A stretch of DNA of 64,000 bases from Cupriavidus metallidurans CH34 (GTDB lineage Bacteria; Pseudomonadota; Gammaproteobacteria; Burkholderiales; Burkholderiaceae). Where the stretch lies: contig NC_007973.1 in NCBI RefSeq assembly GCF_000196015.1, forward strand, positions 2,418,001 through 2,482,000. Direction: 5' to 3'. Every line of letters starts with the position of its first letter. Position 1 is the stretch's first letter. A model generated the notes under the pieces. That model made no database searches and was not told where the DNA came from. It was given only the letters and a program-made list of their open reading frames with translations. Positions 9,416-17,896 of this stretch are shown here, one piece after another. The position numbers and the translations under genes are program-made.

Positions 9416-10012
9416 CTACTTCGCCTGGAACCCCGGCAGGCCCGACGCCCATTTGCTGGCGGCCAGCACCTTCGCGCATTTGACGGCGGCCTGGAAGTCG
9501 GCCTTCAGGTCCTCAACGGCGATGTGGCGACGAAAGAAATCGGCCCAGACGAACTCGGCGAAGGCTGTAGGCGTCTTCTGATACCCACCGGCATCGCGCA
9601 CGTAGCCGGCCAGCGACCGGTACGGATCGTCGATCAGTTTTTCCAGATGGGACGGGATCAGGGTGTAGCAGTGGCGCACCCCGTTCTCGTCCAGCGGATG
9701 CACCCACTGGTTCTTGTCCATCTCCCCCCAGAAATCGCCTGGCGCGCTGGTGGAGAGATCGGCCTCTACCATAAAGAAGCCGGACGTGAGGCCTGCCTCC
9801 AGCGCCGCCCGGCCAAGGTGATGGTGATCGGTGATGTAGAGCTTGCCTCCGGGGCCTTCGACGGCCGGAATCGGATGCGCCTCCATGAACGCCTGCTGAT
9901 CCTTGGGCTTCAACGAGGCCAGGTGCGTCTTCTTATCCTGCACTTCGATCATGCCCACTGTCAGCTGGGTGGGATGCAGATCGTGGATCAGTGATTCTCG
10001 GATCTTCGGCAC
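9416..10012 (-). CDS. ParB-like nuclease-domain protein (ParBc_2 family)
   Basis: The protein of about 198 residues begins near LHPTQLTVGMIEVQDKK and has the segment HPIPAVEGPGGKLYITDHHH, typical of the small ParB/sulfiredoxin-fold family known as ParBc_2. These are not chromosome-partition proteins; most are uncharacterised and some are exported. The start is a decision. AGGAGG lies 9 nt ahead of GTG at 10012, whereas GTG at 10021 abuts it and the ATG at 10054 lies upstream of it, so 10012 is preferred. It lies behind the rhodanese gene on the same strand, but a strong hairpin separates them. Confidence 0.7.
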   Translation of the reverse strand: MPKIRESLIHDLHPTQLTVGMIEVQDKKTHLASLKPKDQQAFMEAHPIPAVEGPGGKLYITDHHHLGRAALEAGLTSGFFMVEADLSTSAPGDFWGEMDKNQWVHPLDENGVRHCYTLIPSHLEKLIDDPYRSLAGYVRDAGGYQKTPTAFAEFVWADFFRRHIAVEDLKADFQAAVKCAKVLAASKWASGLPGFQAK

Positions 10013-10094
10013 GGCGGTCACCCTCCTGGCACATGGTTCTATCCAGGGCCGCAATCCGAAGCGTGAAGGCCGCGTCTCGCAACGTACGTCTCAT

Positions 10095-10140
10095 AAAGAA
10101 AGCGGCCCTGGTTCCCGCAAGTATAGGAAACCAGGGCCGC
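10095..10140 (-). terminator. Terminator of the dioxygenase-rhodanese operon
   Basis: The 12-bp perfect stem GCGGCCCTGGTT (10102-10113) / AACCAGGGCCGC (10129-10140) lies 37 bp beyond the rhodanese stop. On the minus strand it is followed by TTTCTTTA, a T-rich tail. Confidence 0.75.
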
Positions 10141-10176
10141 CCCTCCGCTCGGCACGTGCGTTCGGCGTTACCCGTG

Positions 10177-11775
10177 TCAGACCACCTCGAAGAAGTGCGT
10201 GCGATCCCGGTCGAGTTGGGCGATCAGGCCAAACTCCCAGTCGAGATACGCCTGCATGGCCGCCGCCGCGTTGTCGGTGCCTTCATAGGGCCGGCGATAC
10301 CGGTCCGTGCGCGGTACGGCGAGACGAGTTTCCCCCTGCTCTACCGGCAATCCGGCCTCCACCCAGGCCGCCGTGCCGCCTTCGAGCACGAAAACCTCGG
10401 CCGACGTCAGCGCCCGCAGATCAACCGCGGCAAACCTCGCCAGCAGGCTCGATCCACAGGTGAGTACATAGCGCTTCGCTGGCCGAATCGCCTTGATCGC
10501 CTGTGCCAACTGGGCACGGATGGCAAACCATGCGCCGGGAATATGGCGCTTGACGTAGTTGGCGCTGGCGGTCACGTCGATCACGGCGACGTCGCCCTCC
10601 TTCAACCATGCAGCCAGCGCGACCGGCGAAACGGTCACTACCTCGGGCGATGGCGGAACGTTCGCGGCCGCCAATCCACGTTCGCTACGCTTATCTTCGC
10701 CAACGGGATCGACGACATAGACCTCCCACCCCATCTGCGCCAGCCACGACGCGCTCATGTTCGCGCGTACGCCATCGTCATCGGCCAGCACGATGCGCGC
10801 GCCACGTACCGGCGCCTGATGGTCGGTCTCCTGCACCAGTTGTCCACCGGGCGCGCTGCGGAATCCCGGCAGATGGCTGGCCGCGTATTCCTCGGGCGTG
10901 CGGACGTCGAACTGGTAGACCGTGCGGTCCGGCACATGCAGGGACGCCAATTCACCAAGTCCGATACGGCGGACCCCAGCCCGCGCCGCAATGGCACCGG
11001 CGCCCTCGCGCGCCTTGCCGTGGTTGGCGGCATCAACCTGCACCGGCGCCACACGGCTCGCGCCATGGTCCAGTTCCTGGCCGGCCAGCTTCCAGCCGAT
11101 CGTGCCATTGCGCAGCGCCGCCACCGGGTTCGGAATCCCGGCGTTGACCAGCGATTGCGTGCCAATGATGCTGCGCGTGCGGCCCGCGCAATTGACGATC
11201 ACTTGCGTCGCCGGGTTCGGGGCCAGCTCGCGAATCCGCAGCACCAGTTCGGCACCGGGCAGGCTCGTGGCCGTGGGGATACTCATGGTCTGATATTCGT
11301 CGAAGCGACGCGCGTCGACGATCACCACATCGGCCTTGCCGTCGATCAGCGCCTGCACCTCGGGCGCACCCAGCGACGGTGTGTGCCGCTTCGCCTCCAC
11401 CAGTTCACCGAACGACTTGCTCGGCACGTTCACGTCGCGAAAGACCTCGCCGCCTGCAGCGATCCATGCGGTCAGACCACCATCCAGCAACGAGACGTCG
11501 GTGTAGCCAAGTTCCCGAAGTCTGGCCGCCGCGCCTGGGGCCAGATCCTCGCCATCGTGCTCGCCGTACACGACGATGCGCGTGTCGCGGCGCGGGATGC
11601 GCGCCCAGGCTTCGAGCTCGAGCTTCGACAGCGGAAAGTTGGCCGCCCACAACGGATGCTGCTGCGCATAGGGGTCTTCCTCGCGCACGTCGATCAAGGC
11701 GATCTCGGTGCGGTCCAGCAATGCCTGGCGCACGGCCAGGCTGGTTGTTGTCGGAAACGATTGAACTTCAGTCAT
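10177..11775 (-). CDS. Multidomain rhodanese-like sulfurtransferase (four rhodanese domains)
   Basis: The 532-residue protein is built of four rhodanese-like modules. Only two carry a Cys at the active-loop position: Cys196 in NCAGRTRS (second module, a classic CxGxxRS loop) and Cys440 in TCGSSL (fourth module). The loops of modules one (YGEHDGED) and three (ADDDGVR) lack it and are probably structural. The enzyme would transfer sulfane sulfur from a donor to a thiol or cyanide acceptor. Its ATG (11775-11773) overlaps the stop of the thiol dioxygenase gene in an ATGA junction, so the two are translationally coupled. This suggests a joint role in thiol sulfur oxidation or salvage. Confidence 0.85.
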   Translation of the reverse strand: MTEVQSFPTTTSLAVRQALLDRTEIALIDVREEDPYAQQHPLWAANFPLSKLELEAWARIPRRDTRIVVYGEHDGEDLAPGAAARLRELGYTDVSLLDGGLTAWIAAGGEVFRDVNVPSKSFGELVEAKRHTPSLGAPEVQALIDGKADVVIVDARRFDEYQTMSIPTATSLPGAELVLRIRELAPNPATQVIVNCAGRTRSIIGTQSLVNAGIPNPVAALRNGTIGWKLAGQELDHGASRVAPVQVDAANHGKAREGAGAIAARAGVRRIGLGELASLHVPDRTVYQFDVRTPEEYAASHLPGFRSAPGGQLVQETDHQAPVRGARIVLADDDGVRANMSASWLAQMGWEVYVVDPVGEDKRSERGLAAANVPPSPEVVTVSPVALAAWLKEGDVAVIDVTASANYVKRHIPGAWFAIRAQLAQAIKAIRPAKRYVLTCGSSLLARFAAVDLRALTSAEVFVLEGGTAAWVEAGLPVEQGETRLAVPRTDRYRRPYEGTDNAAAAMQAYLDWEFGLIAQLDRDRTHFFEVV

Positions 11776-12392
11776 GACGCGATGGGGTCCTTCGAACGAT
11801 CCCATGGATTGGGCAAGGTGGAATTGGAATAGCCGGAGATGAATGCCTTGCTGCCGCCGGTCTCCGGAAAGACATGCCGGCGTACCGCGCCGATATTGGC
11901 CCCGTACACATGGATGCTGATCGATACGCGGTCGTCGTAGGCATTGTGCACGCGATGGATGTCGCCGACCGTCGGCGACACCGCCTCCACGTCACCGGGC
12001 TCCAGCCGCGTTGCCTCGCCTTGTGGCTGCGGCGTGCTCTCTGCATCGATCTCGAACGGCTGCGCGTATTCGGACCCGCGCAACATGCCGATCAGCCCCC
12101 ATACGGTGTGATCGTGGATGGGCGTGCGCTGGCCCGGCCCCCACACAAAGCTGACAATCGAAAAGCGTTCGGCGGAGTCGCAGTGCAGCAGCATCTGCTG
12201 GTAGTACTCGGGATGCGGCTGCGCGTAGGCATCGGGCAACCAATCGTCTCTAGCCACGAGTTTGGCCAGCAGACTGCCGCCCTCGTCGAGAATGCGGGCT
12301 TCGTCGGGATGCTGGTCGAGCAGCGCCGTAAAGGCGGTAATGAAATCGCGCAGGGGCTTGAGCGCCTGCGCAGGGGTTGGCGATGTGGACAT
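11772..12392 (-). CDS. Cupin thiol dioxygenase (3-mercaptopropionate or cysteine dioxygenase)
   Basis: The 206-residue cupin has the three-His iron site, His93 and His95 in TPIHDH plus His146 in DIHRVHN. It also has the Ser-His-Tyr triad as S159-x-H161-x-Y163. The position that is Arg60 in mammalian cysteine dioxygenase falls in YYQQMLLH (residues 63-70), so this looks like the Gln-type clade that includes 3-mercaptopropionate dioxygenase. The enzyme would add O2 to a thiol to give a sulfinate. There is no Cys-Tyr crosslink motif evident. It is cotranscribed with the rhodanese. Substrate assignment between cysteine and 3-mercaptopropionate is open. Confidence 0.85.
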   Translation of the reverse strand: MSTSPTPAQALKPLRDFITAFTALLDQHPDEARILDEGGSLLAKLVARDDWLPDAYAQPHPEYYQQMLLHCDSAERFSIVSFVWGPGQRTPIHDHTVWGLIGMLRGSEYAQPFEIDAESTPQPQGEATRLEPGDVEAVSPTVGDIHRVHNAYDDRVSISIHVYGANIGAVRRHVFPETGGSKAFISGYSNSTLPNPWDRSKDPIAS

Positions 12393-12494
12393 GCCATGTC
12401 TCCTGGATCATTCGGCCGTCGTGCCTGGGCAAGGCGTCGCGGCCGCTAACGTTTGCCGCAAACATAGCACGACGGCGACGTTCCGTTGCGGGGA

Positions 12495-13703
12495 TCAGTC
12501 GGCCAGCGCCGCGCGGCCGGCGGCAGTCAGGATCGAATCGTTCTGGGGGGTGTGGATGCGGCTGCAGAGCACATCGCGATAATGCCGCTCCAGCGGGTTG
12601 TTGCGGCTCAAGCCGTGATTACCCGAGAGTTGCAGCGCCAGCTCCACTGCGCGGATGGCATTCCCGGTCACCGTGAACTTGAGCAGCCCGCTATCTTCGG
12701 CCGACGGCGGCGTGCCGGCGTCGGTACGCCCCGCCGCATCGTCCAGCAGCACTTCGTTGGCGCGCAGCAGCGCGGCAATCTCGCCGATGGTCTCCTGCAC
12801 ACGCGGCAGGGTTGCCAGCGGCTTGCCAAGACTGCCAGGTGCGCGTTCGCGCACGAAATCCCGAATCCAGTCGTACGCGGCACGCGCCACGGCGTCATAG
12901 AGGCTGCCGAGCAGCACCACCATCCACGCCTGCTGGTCGATATTGCCGTCGATATCGGCCTGGCTCGCGCCCGCCGGGGCCCAGGCCGATGGCGGACGGA
13001 TATCCACCGCATGCTCGATCGGGATCCACACGTCCTCCAGCAAGGTCTCATGGCTGCCCGATGCCCGCAGTCCCATGTGGTTCCAGCTTTCGATCACACG
13101 GATGCCCGGCGTGTCGGCTTCGGGCTTCGGCACAAGGAACACCCCGATCCGCGGCTCCGGTTCGTGCGTGCGCGCCCAGACCGCCAGCCAGCGCAGCGCG
13201 GGGATGCCCGTGCTGTAGAGCTTGTGCCCCCGCAGCCGCCAGCGATCGCCCACGCGCGTGGCCACGGTGCCGGGCAGACCACCCCGTGCCGGCGAGCCCA
13301 GTTCCGGCTCTACGCGCAATGAGTTGATCAGCGCCCCCTCTTCCACGGCCGAGCGGAACACCTGCGCGCGCACCGCCTCCGGCCAGCGTGCCTCGTCCCG
13401 GCCGATCGCGCGGTGCTGCAGGTAGGTCATCGTCAACACCAGCGCCGTCGCGGCGTCTCCACCGGCCACGGCGGCGATGATGCGGCGCGCCTCCGCCAGC
13501 CCGGCGCCACCGCCTCCCGAAGCGACGGGTACCGCCTGTGAGATCAGGCCGTACTGGTGCAGCAGCGCGAAGTTGTCATGGGGAAATGTACCGCGCGAGT
13601 CGTGATCGGCAGCAGTGGCGGCAAGGCGCGGCGTGAGTTCGGCAAGGACTTTGGCCAGCCGCGCTTCACTGGTTGGCAGCCGGCGCAAGGGGGACGAAGA
13701 CAT
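12495..13703 (-). CDS. SfnB-like acyl-CoA dehydrogenase-fold flavoprotein (organosulfur acquisition)
   Basis: The 402-residue protein has the acyl-CoA dehydrogenase fold: an N-terminal helical domain, a central beta domain with RWRLRGHKLYSTG and WNHMGLRASGSHE, and a C-terminal four-helix domain ending LSGNHGLSRNNPLERHYRDV. This architecture is shared by the DszC/SfnB group, which uses reduced flavin to oxygenate sulfur compounds rather than dehydrogenating CoA esters. The ATG at 13703 is preceded by GAAGGATTCCCG; the in-frame upstream extension lacks such a site. It is divergent from the SsuD-like monooxygenase, sharing a 194-bp control region, which supports a role in desulfurisation. Confidence 0.75.
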   Translation of the reverse strand: MSSSPLRRLPTSEARLAKVLAELTPRLAATAADHDSRGTFPHDNFALLHQYGLISQAVPVASGGGGAGLAEARRIIAAVAGGDAATALVLTMTYLQHRAIGRDEARWPEAVRAQVFRSAVEEGALINSLRVEPELGSPARGGLPGTVATRVGDRWRLRGHKLYSTGIPALRWLAVWARTHEPEPRIGVFLVPKPEADTPGIRVIESWNHMGLRASGSHETLLEDVWIPIEHAVDIRPPSAWAPAGASQADIDGNIDQQAWMVVLLGSLYDAVARAAYDWIRDFVRERAPGSLGKPLATLPRVQETIGEIAALLRANEVLLDDAAGRTDAGTPPSAEDSGLLKFTVTGNAIRAVELALQLSGNHGLSRNNPLERHYRDVLCSRIHTPQNDSILTAAGRAALAD

Positions 13704-13897
13704 CGGGAATCCTTCGGAAGACGTGAACGAATCGCTGCATAGCGTACCGCCCGAAGCGGGCTGGCGATAACGACGCAATTCGCATATCGAGCATCGGTTC
13801 CCAACGCATATGGAGTCGCGTTTTTATTCGTTCTCGCGCGGCGCGCGCTGGCTTACGGTGGCGGCTCGAACCGTTTCACGAACCAGGAGCGTCACCC

Positions 13898-14989
13898 ATG
13901 AGCGTCGACATCATCGGCATGATCCAGAGCCAGAAGCAGTCCGAGATTCACCCTCCTGACGGGCCCGTGATCGATCGCGACTACGTGCGTGCATTCGCGC
14001 AGGCCCATGAGCAGGCCGGGTTCGACCGCATCCTGGTACCTCACCACTCGACCGGGCCATCGGCCACGCTGACGATCTCCTACGCGGCCACCGTGACCGA
14101 GCGCATCCATTTCATGCTGGCGCATCGCCCCGGCTTCACCGCGCCGACGCTGGCCGCCCGGCAGATCGCCACGCTCGACCAGTTCAGCGGCGGCCGGCTT
14201 GGGGTGCATTTCATCTCGGGCGGGTCAGACGACGAACAGCGGCGCGACGGCGACTATCTCGATCACGACCAGCGCTATGCCCGTACCGACGAGTACCTTG
14301 GCATCCTGCGCCGCATCTGGACAGAGCACCAGCCCTTCGATCACGAGGGCACGTTCTACCGCTTCCAGCGCGGCTTCTCCGAAGTCAAACCCGCCCAGCA
14401 GCCGCATGTGCCGATCTACTTCGGCGGTGCTTCCGAAGCAGCGCTCGCCGTGGCCGGCAAACATGCCGACGTCTACGCGCTGTGGGGCGAATCCCTCGAC
14501 CAGGTACGCGAGCTGACCACGCGCGTGCGTGCCGAGGCCGCCAGGCATGCCCGCGAGGTGCGTTTCTCGGTGTCGTTCCGGCCCGTGCTGGCGGACACCG
14601 AGGAAAAGGCGTGGGCGCGCGCCGACAGCATCCTGGAACGCACCCGCGCGTTGCGCGTGCAGGCCGGCTACAGCCGTGGCGGCCCACAACAGAGCGAGGG
14701 CGCGCGTCGCCTGCTCGCCGCCGCCGACAAGGGCGACCGCGTTGATCAACGTCTATGGACCGCCATCGCGCGCGAAACCGGCGGCCGTTCGAATTCGACC
14801 GGTCTGGTTGGCACGCCGGAACAGGTGGCCGAGGCGTTGCTGGCCTACTACGACCTCGGCGTCAGCACGTTCCTGCTCCGCGGCTTCGATCCGCTTGACG
14901 ATGCCGTCGACTACGGTCGCGAACTGATTCCGCGCGTGCGCGCGCTCGTTGCGCAACGCGATGCCGAGCGCCAGCGCAAGGCAGCCTGA
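13898..14989 (+). CDS. SsuD-like FMNH2-dependent alkanesulfonate monooxygenase family protein
   Basis: This 363-residue bacterial-luciferase-fold (LLM) protein contains SsuD-type segments: RILVPHHSTGPSATLTISYA, FISGGSDDEQRRDGDYLDHD and RYARTDEYLGILRRIW, plus VPIYFGGASEAAL. SsuD-type enzymes cleave alkanesulfonates to aldehyde and sulfite with reduced flavin from a partner reductase. No flavin reductase gene is adjacent. It heads an apparent operon with an ABC importer (SBP, permease, ATPase) and a cytochrome c gene. The ATG at 13898 is preceded by AGGAGCGTCACCC. Exact substrate (sulfonate, sulfone or similar) is unknown. Confidence 0.8.
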   Translation: MSVDIIGMIQSQKQSEIHPPDGPVIDRDYVRAFAQAHEQAGFDRILVPHHSTGPSATLTISYAATVTERIHFMLAHRPGFTAPTLAARQIATLDQFSGGRLGVHFISGGSDDEQRRDGDYLDHDQRYARTDEYLGILRRIWTEHQPFDHEGTFYRFQRGFSEVKPAQQPHVPIYFGGASEAALAVAGKHADVYALWGESLDQVRELTTRVRAEAARHAREVRFSVSFRPVLADTEEKAWARADSILERTRALRVQAGYSRGGPQQSEGARRLLAAADKGDRVDQRLWTAIARETGGRSNSTGLVGTPEQVAEALLAYYDLGVSTFLLRGFDPLDDAVDYGRELIPRVRALVAQRDAERQRKAA

Positions 14990-15025
14990 ACCGGCCTGAA
15001 CAACTGAAAACGGGGAGAAAAAACC

Positions 15026-16051
15026 ATGAGCCAGCAGCCGTCCCAAAAGTCGTCCCGCCCTGACAATCGTCGCCGCAGCCTGCTACGCCTGGCCGGCACC
15101 ACGGCTATCGCCGCGCCCGCGCTGATCCTGGGCCGACAGGCTTGGTCGGCCCCGCGCAAGCTCACCTTCGCGTGGAACCAGAATTCCTTCTGCCTGACGC
15201 CTATCGTCGTGGCGCAGGAGAAAGGCTTCTTCGAAAAGAACGGCTTGCAGGTGGATCTGATCAACTACAGCGGGTCCACGGACCAGTTGCTCGAGTCGAT
15301 CGCCACCGGCAAGGCCGATGCCGCCGTGGGCATGATTCATCGCTGGCTCAAGCCGCTCGAAGCCGGCTTCGACGTGAAGATCATCGGCAGCTCGCACGGC
15401 GGCTGCGTGCGGCTGGTTGGCGCGAAGGCGGCCGGCGTCACGAACCTTCAGGCACTCAAGGGCAAGACCGTCGGCGTCAGCGACCTGGCCGCACCGGGCA
15501 AGCATTTCTTCACGATCCTGCTGGCCAAGAACGGCATCGACCCCGACCGCGACATCACCTGGCGGCAGTACCCGGCCGACCTGCTCGGTGTGGCCGTCGA
15601 CAAGGGCGAGATCCAGGCAATCGCCGATGGCGACCCGAACCTCTACCTGCTGGAGAAGCGCACCAACGGCGCGTACGTGGAACTGGCCACCAACCTGACG
15701 GGCGAATACGCACGGAAGGTCTGCTGCGTGGTGGGGGCGCGGGGCGAGCTGGTTCGCAACGATCGCCCGACAGCGGCCGCGCTGGCGCGTTCGATCGTGC
15801 AGGCGACGGACTACGTCAACGAGAACCCCAACGAGGCGGCAAAGGTGTTCGCCAAGTACTCGCCCAAGATCAGCCCGGACGATCTGCGCAAGCTCTACGC
15901 CACGCTCACCTACACGCACCACCCGACCGGTGTGGATCTGCAGGAGGAGATCGCGTTCTACGCCGACGACTTCCGCCGCATTGGTGTGCTCAAGAAGTCC
16001 ACCGATGCCAAACGCCTGGCGCAGCATGTCTACGCCAACGTGCTGGGGTAA
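15026..16051 (+). CDS. ABC transporter substrate-binding protein, SsuA/NrtA type, Tat-exported
   Basis: The 341-residue protein starts with a twin-arginine-like leader (DNRRRSLLRLAGTTAIAAPA, from about residue 17). The SsuA/TauA/NMT1-type periplasmic binding fold follows: LTFAWNQNSFCLTPIVVAQE, then GSTDQLLESIATGKADAAVG. It would capture an organosulfur anion and deliver it to the permease at 16056. A Tat leader is unusual for sulfonate-binding proteins and suggests folding before export. It lies 36 bp downstream of the SsuD-like gene. Confidence 0.83.
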   Translation: MSQQPSQKSSRPDNRRRSLLRLAGTTAIAAPALILGRQAWSAPRKLTFAWNQNSFCLTPIVVAQEKGFFEKNGLQVDLINYSGSTDQLLESIATGKADAAVGMIHRWLKPLEAGFDVKIIGSSHGGCVRLVGAKAAGVTNLQALKGKTVGVSDLAAPGKHFFTILLAKNGIDPDRDITWRQYPADLLGVAVDKGEIQAIADGDPNLYLLEKRTNGAYVELATNLTGEYARKVCCVVGARGELVRNDRPTAAALARSIVQATDYVNENPNEAAKVFAKYSPKISPDDLRKLYATLTYTHHPTGVDLQEEIAFYADDFRRIGVLKKSTDAKRLAQHVYANVLG

Positions 16052-16055
16052 GACC

Positions 16056-17099
16056 ATGACGACCAACCAAAGCACCCTTAACGCGCGGCTCGCGCAACCC
16101 GCCCCCAGGACCGTCGCCCCACGCGTGACGGTCTGGCCCACGGGCATCGTGGCGGCACTGGCCTGGGGCGTGTTCGGCGCCGTGACCTGGCGCTGGCCCA
16201 ACAAGATGGCCGGGTTCAACGACTGGGCCTATACGGAGGAACTCGGCATCGTCGTGCTCGGCGTGTCCGCCGCGCTGCTATTGCTGGCCCTGGCGGGCGG
16301 GTACGCAAGCCGGAGCGGACCGCTTCAGCACGCGGTCGCCACGCTGCGGGCAGCCGGTCCCTGGCTCGTCGCCCTGCCATTGGTCTTCACCGCGTGGGAG
16401 ATCCTGACCGCGAAGATGGCAATCCTGCCGACGCCATTCTTCGCGCCGCCCCAGGCGCTGATCGAGGTCTACCTCGACGACTGGCAACGTCTGGGCGACA
16501 GCGCATTCAACACGTTGAAGCTGCTCGGCCTTGGCGTGGGATACGGCGCGCTGGCCGGCTTCCTGATCGGTGTCTCGATCGGATGGTCGCGCCGCATCGG
16601 CTACTGGATTCACCCCGTGCTGCGTGTGCTTGGCCCCCTGCCCTCCACGGCGCTGCTGCCGCTCACGTTCTACTTCTTTCCGTCGAGCTATTCCGCAGCG
16701 GTGTTCCTGATCGCGCTGGCCACCGCGTTTCCGGTGGCGGTGCTGACGTGGTCGGGCGTGGCCGGCGTCAACAAGAGCTACTACGACGTGGCGCGCACGA
16801 TGGGTGCATCGGGCTGGTTCCTGGTGCTGCGGGTGGCGATCCCCGCCGCGCTGCCGCAGGTATTCGTCGGCCTGTTCATGGGGCTTGGCGCATCGTTCTC
16901 CGTGCTCGTCACGGCCGAGATGATGGGCGTGAAATCCGGTCTGGGCTGGTACCTGACCTGGGCTCAGGGCTGGGCATCGTACGTGAACATGTATGCAGCG
17001 CTGATCGTCATGGCACTGCTGTTCTCGGGGGTCATCACATTGCTGTTCGCCGTGCGCGACCGCGCGCTCTCCTGGCAGAAAGGAACCGTCAAATGGTAG
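16056..17099 (+). CDS. ABC transporter permease, nitrate/sulfonate/taurine type
   Basis: The 347-residue membrane protein has N-terminal extra helices (about residues 25-45 and 60-85). The BPD_transp_1 core follows, with the EAA-type coupling loop around YYDVARTMGASGWFLVLRVA and IPAALPQVFVGL. The N-terminal extension of about 90 residues with two helices makes it longer than classic SsuC (about 260). It would form the homodimeric channel of the importer. Its stop overlaps the start of the ATPase gene by 7 nt, so the two are translationally coupled. Confidence 0.85.
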   Translation: MTTNQSTLNARLAQPAPRTVAPRVTVWPTGIVAALAWGVFGAVTWRWPNKMAGFNDWAYTEELGIVVLGVSAALLLLALAGGYASRSGPLQHAVATLRAAGPWLVALPLVFTAWEILTAKMAILPTPFFAPPQALIEVYLDDWQRLGDSAFNTLKLLGLGVGYGALAGFLIGVSIGWSRRIGYWIHPVLRVLGPLPSTALLPLTFYFFPSSYSAAVFLIALATAFPVAVLTWSGVAGVNKSYYDVARTMGASGWFLVLRVAIPAALPQVFVGLFMGLGASFSVLVTAEMMGVKSGLGWYLTWAQGWASYVNMYAALIVMALLFSGVITLLFAVRDRALSWQKGTVKW

Positions 17100-17881
17100 C
17101 CGTACTGGAACACGCCCCCGAGGCCGCTGGCGCCCGGATCGACATTCGCGGTGTCAGCCACGCCTTCGGCGACGGCGCGCGGCGGCTGCCGGTGCTGGAC
17201 GACGTCAGCCTCGACGTCGCGCCCGGCGAGTTCGTCGCGCTGCTCGGCCCGAGTGGCTGCGGCAAGTCCACGCTGCTGCGCCTGGTGGCCGGGCTCGAAA
17301 CGCCGAACGCCGGGGAGATCCGGCAGGATGGCACGCCCATCGACCACCCCGATCCCTCCCGCATCGTGGTGTTCCAGGACCCCACGCTGTACCCGTGGCG
17401 GCGCGTGCGTGACAACGTCGCGCTCGGCCTGCAGGCTCGCGGCCTGTTGCGACGTGAAGGCCATCGCGTCGACGCCGCGCTCCGACGCGTGGGCCTCGAA
17501 GCGTTCGCGGATGCCTTCCCGCATCAACTCTCCGGCGGCATGGCGCAACGCGTGGCGCTGGCCCGCGCGCTTGTCAACGATCCACGGCTGCTCGTGCTCG
17601 ACGAACCGCTCGGCAAACTGGACTCGCTCACGCGCCTGGCCATGCAGAGCGATCTGGTCGAACTGTGGCAACGCGCTGGATTCTCCGCCCTGCTGGTCAC
17701 GCATGATGTCGAGGAGGCGCTGTTCCTGGCGCAACGCGTCATCGTGTTCAGCCAGCGCCCGGCCAAGATCACCGCACAGATCGAGGTGGACCTGCCCTAC
17801 CCACGCCATCGCGGCGACCCTCGGCTGACCGAACTGCGGCACGAAGCGTTGCGGCATCTGGGTCTGGATGCCAGCTGGTAA
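17093..17881 (+). CDS. ABC transporter ATPase, SsuB/TauB/NrtD type
   Basis: The 262-residue ATPase has a complete motif set: Walker A GPSGCGKST, Q-loop VVFQDPTLYPWRRV, signature [15 protein letters not shown], Walker B LLVLDEPLGKLD and H-loop VTHDVEEAL. The DPTLYPW Q-loop is typical of the nitrate/sulfonate/taurine family. It powers the import complex encoded just upstream, and the ATG at 17093 overlaps the permease stop (ATGGTAG). Confidence 0.9.
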   Translation: MVAVLEHAPEAAGARIDIRGVSHAFGDGARRLPVLDDVSLDVAPGEFVALLGPSGCGKSTLLRLVAGLETPNAGEIRQDGTPIDHPDPSRIVVFQDPTLYPWRRVRDNVALGLQARGLLRREGHRVDAALRRVGLEAFADAFPHQLSGGMAQRVALARALVNDPRLLVLDEPLGKLDSLTRLAMQSDLVELWQRAGFSALLVTHDVEEALFLAQRVIVFSQRPAKITAQIEVDLPYPRHRGDPRLTELRHEALRHLGLDASW

Positions 17882-17896
17882 CAGGCAGCGCAACGC

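Noticed and set aside
9416..10012. Chromosome-partition ParB
   Set aside because: No helix-turn-helix or CTP-binding C-motif is visible and there is no parA nearby; it belongs to the small ParB-like family.
13704..13897. sigma-54 promoter between the SfnB-like and SsuD-like genes
   Set aside because: Related genes in Pseudomonas are sigma-54 controlled, but no TGGCAC-N5-TTGC-like pair with proper GG/GC spacing was found here.
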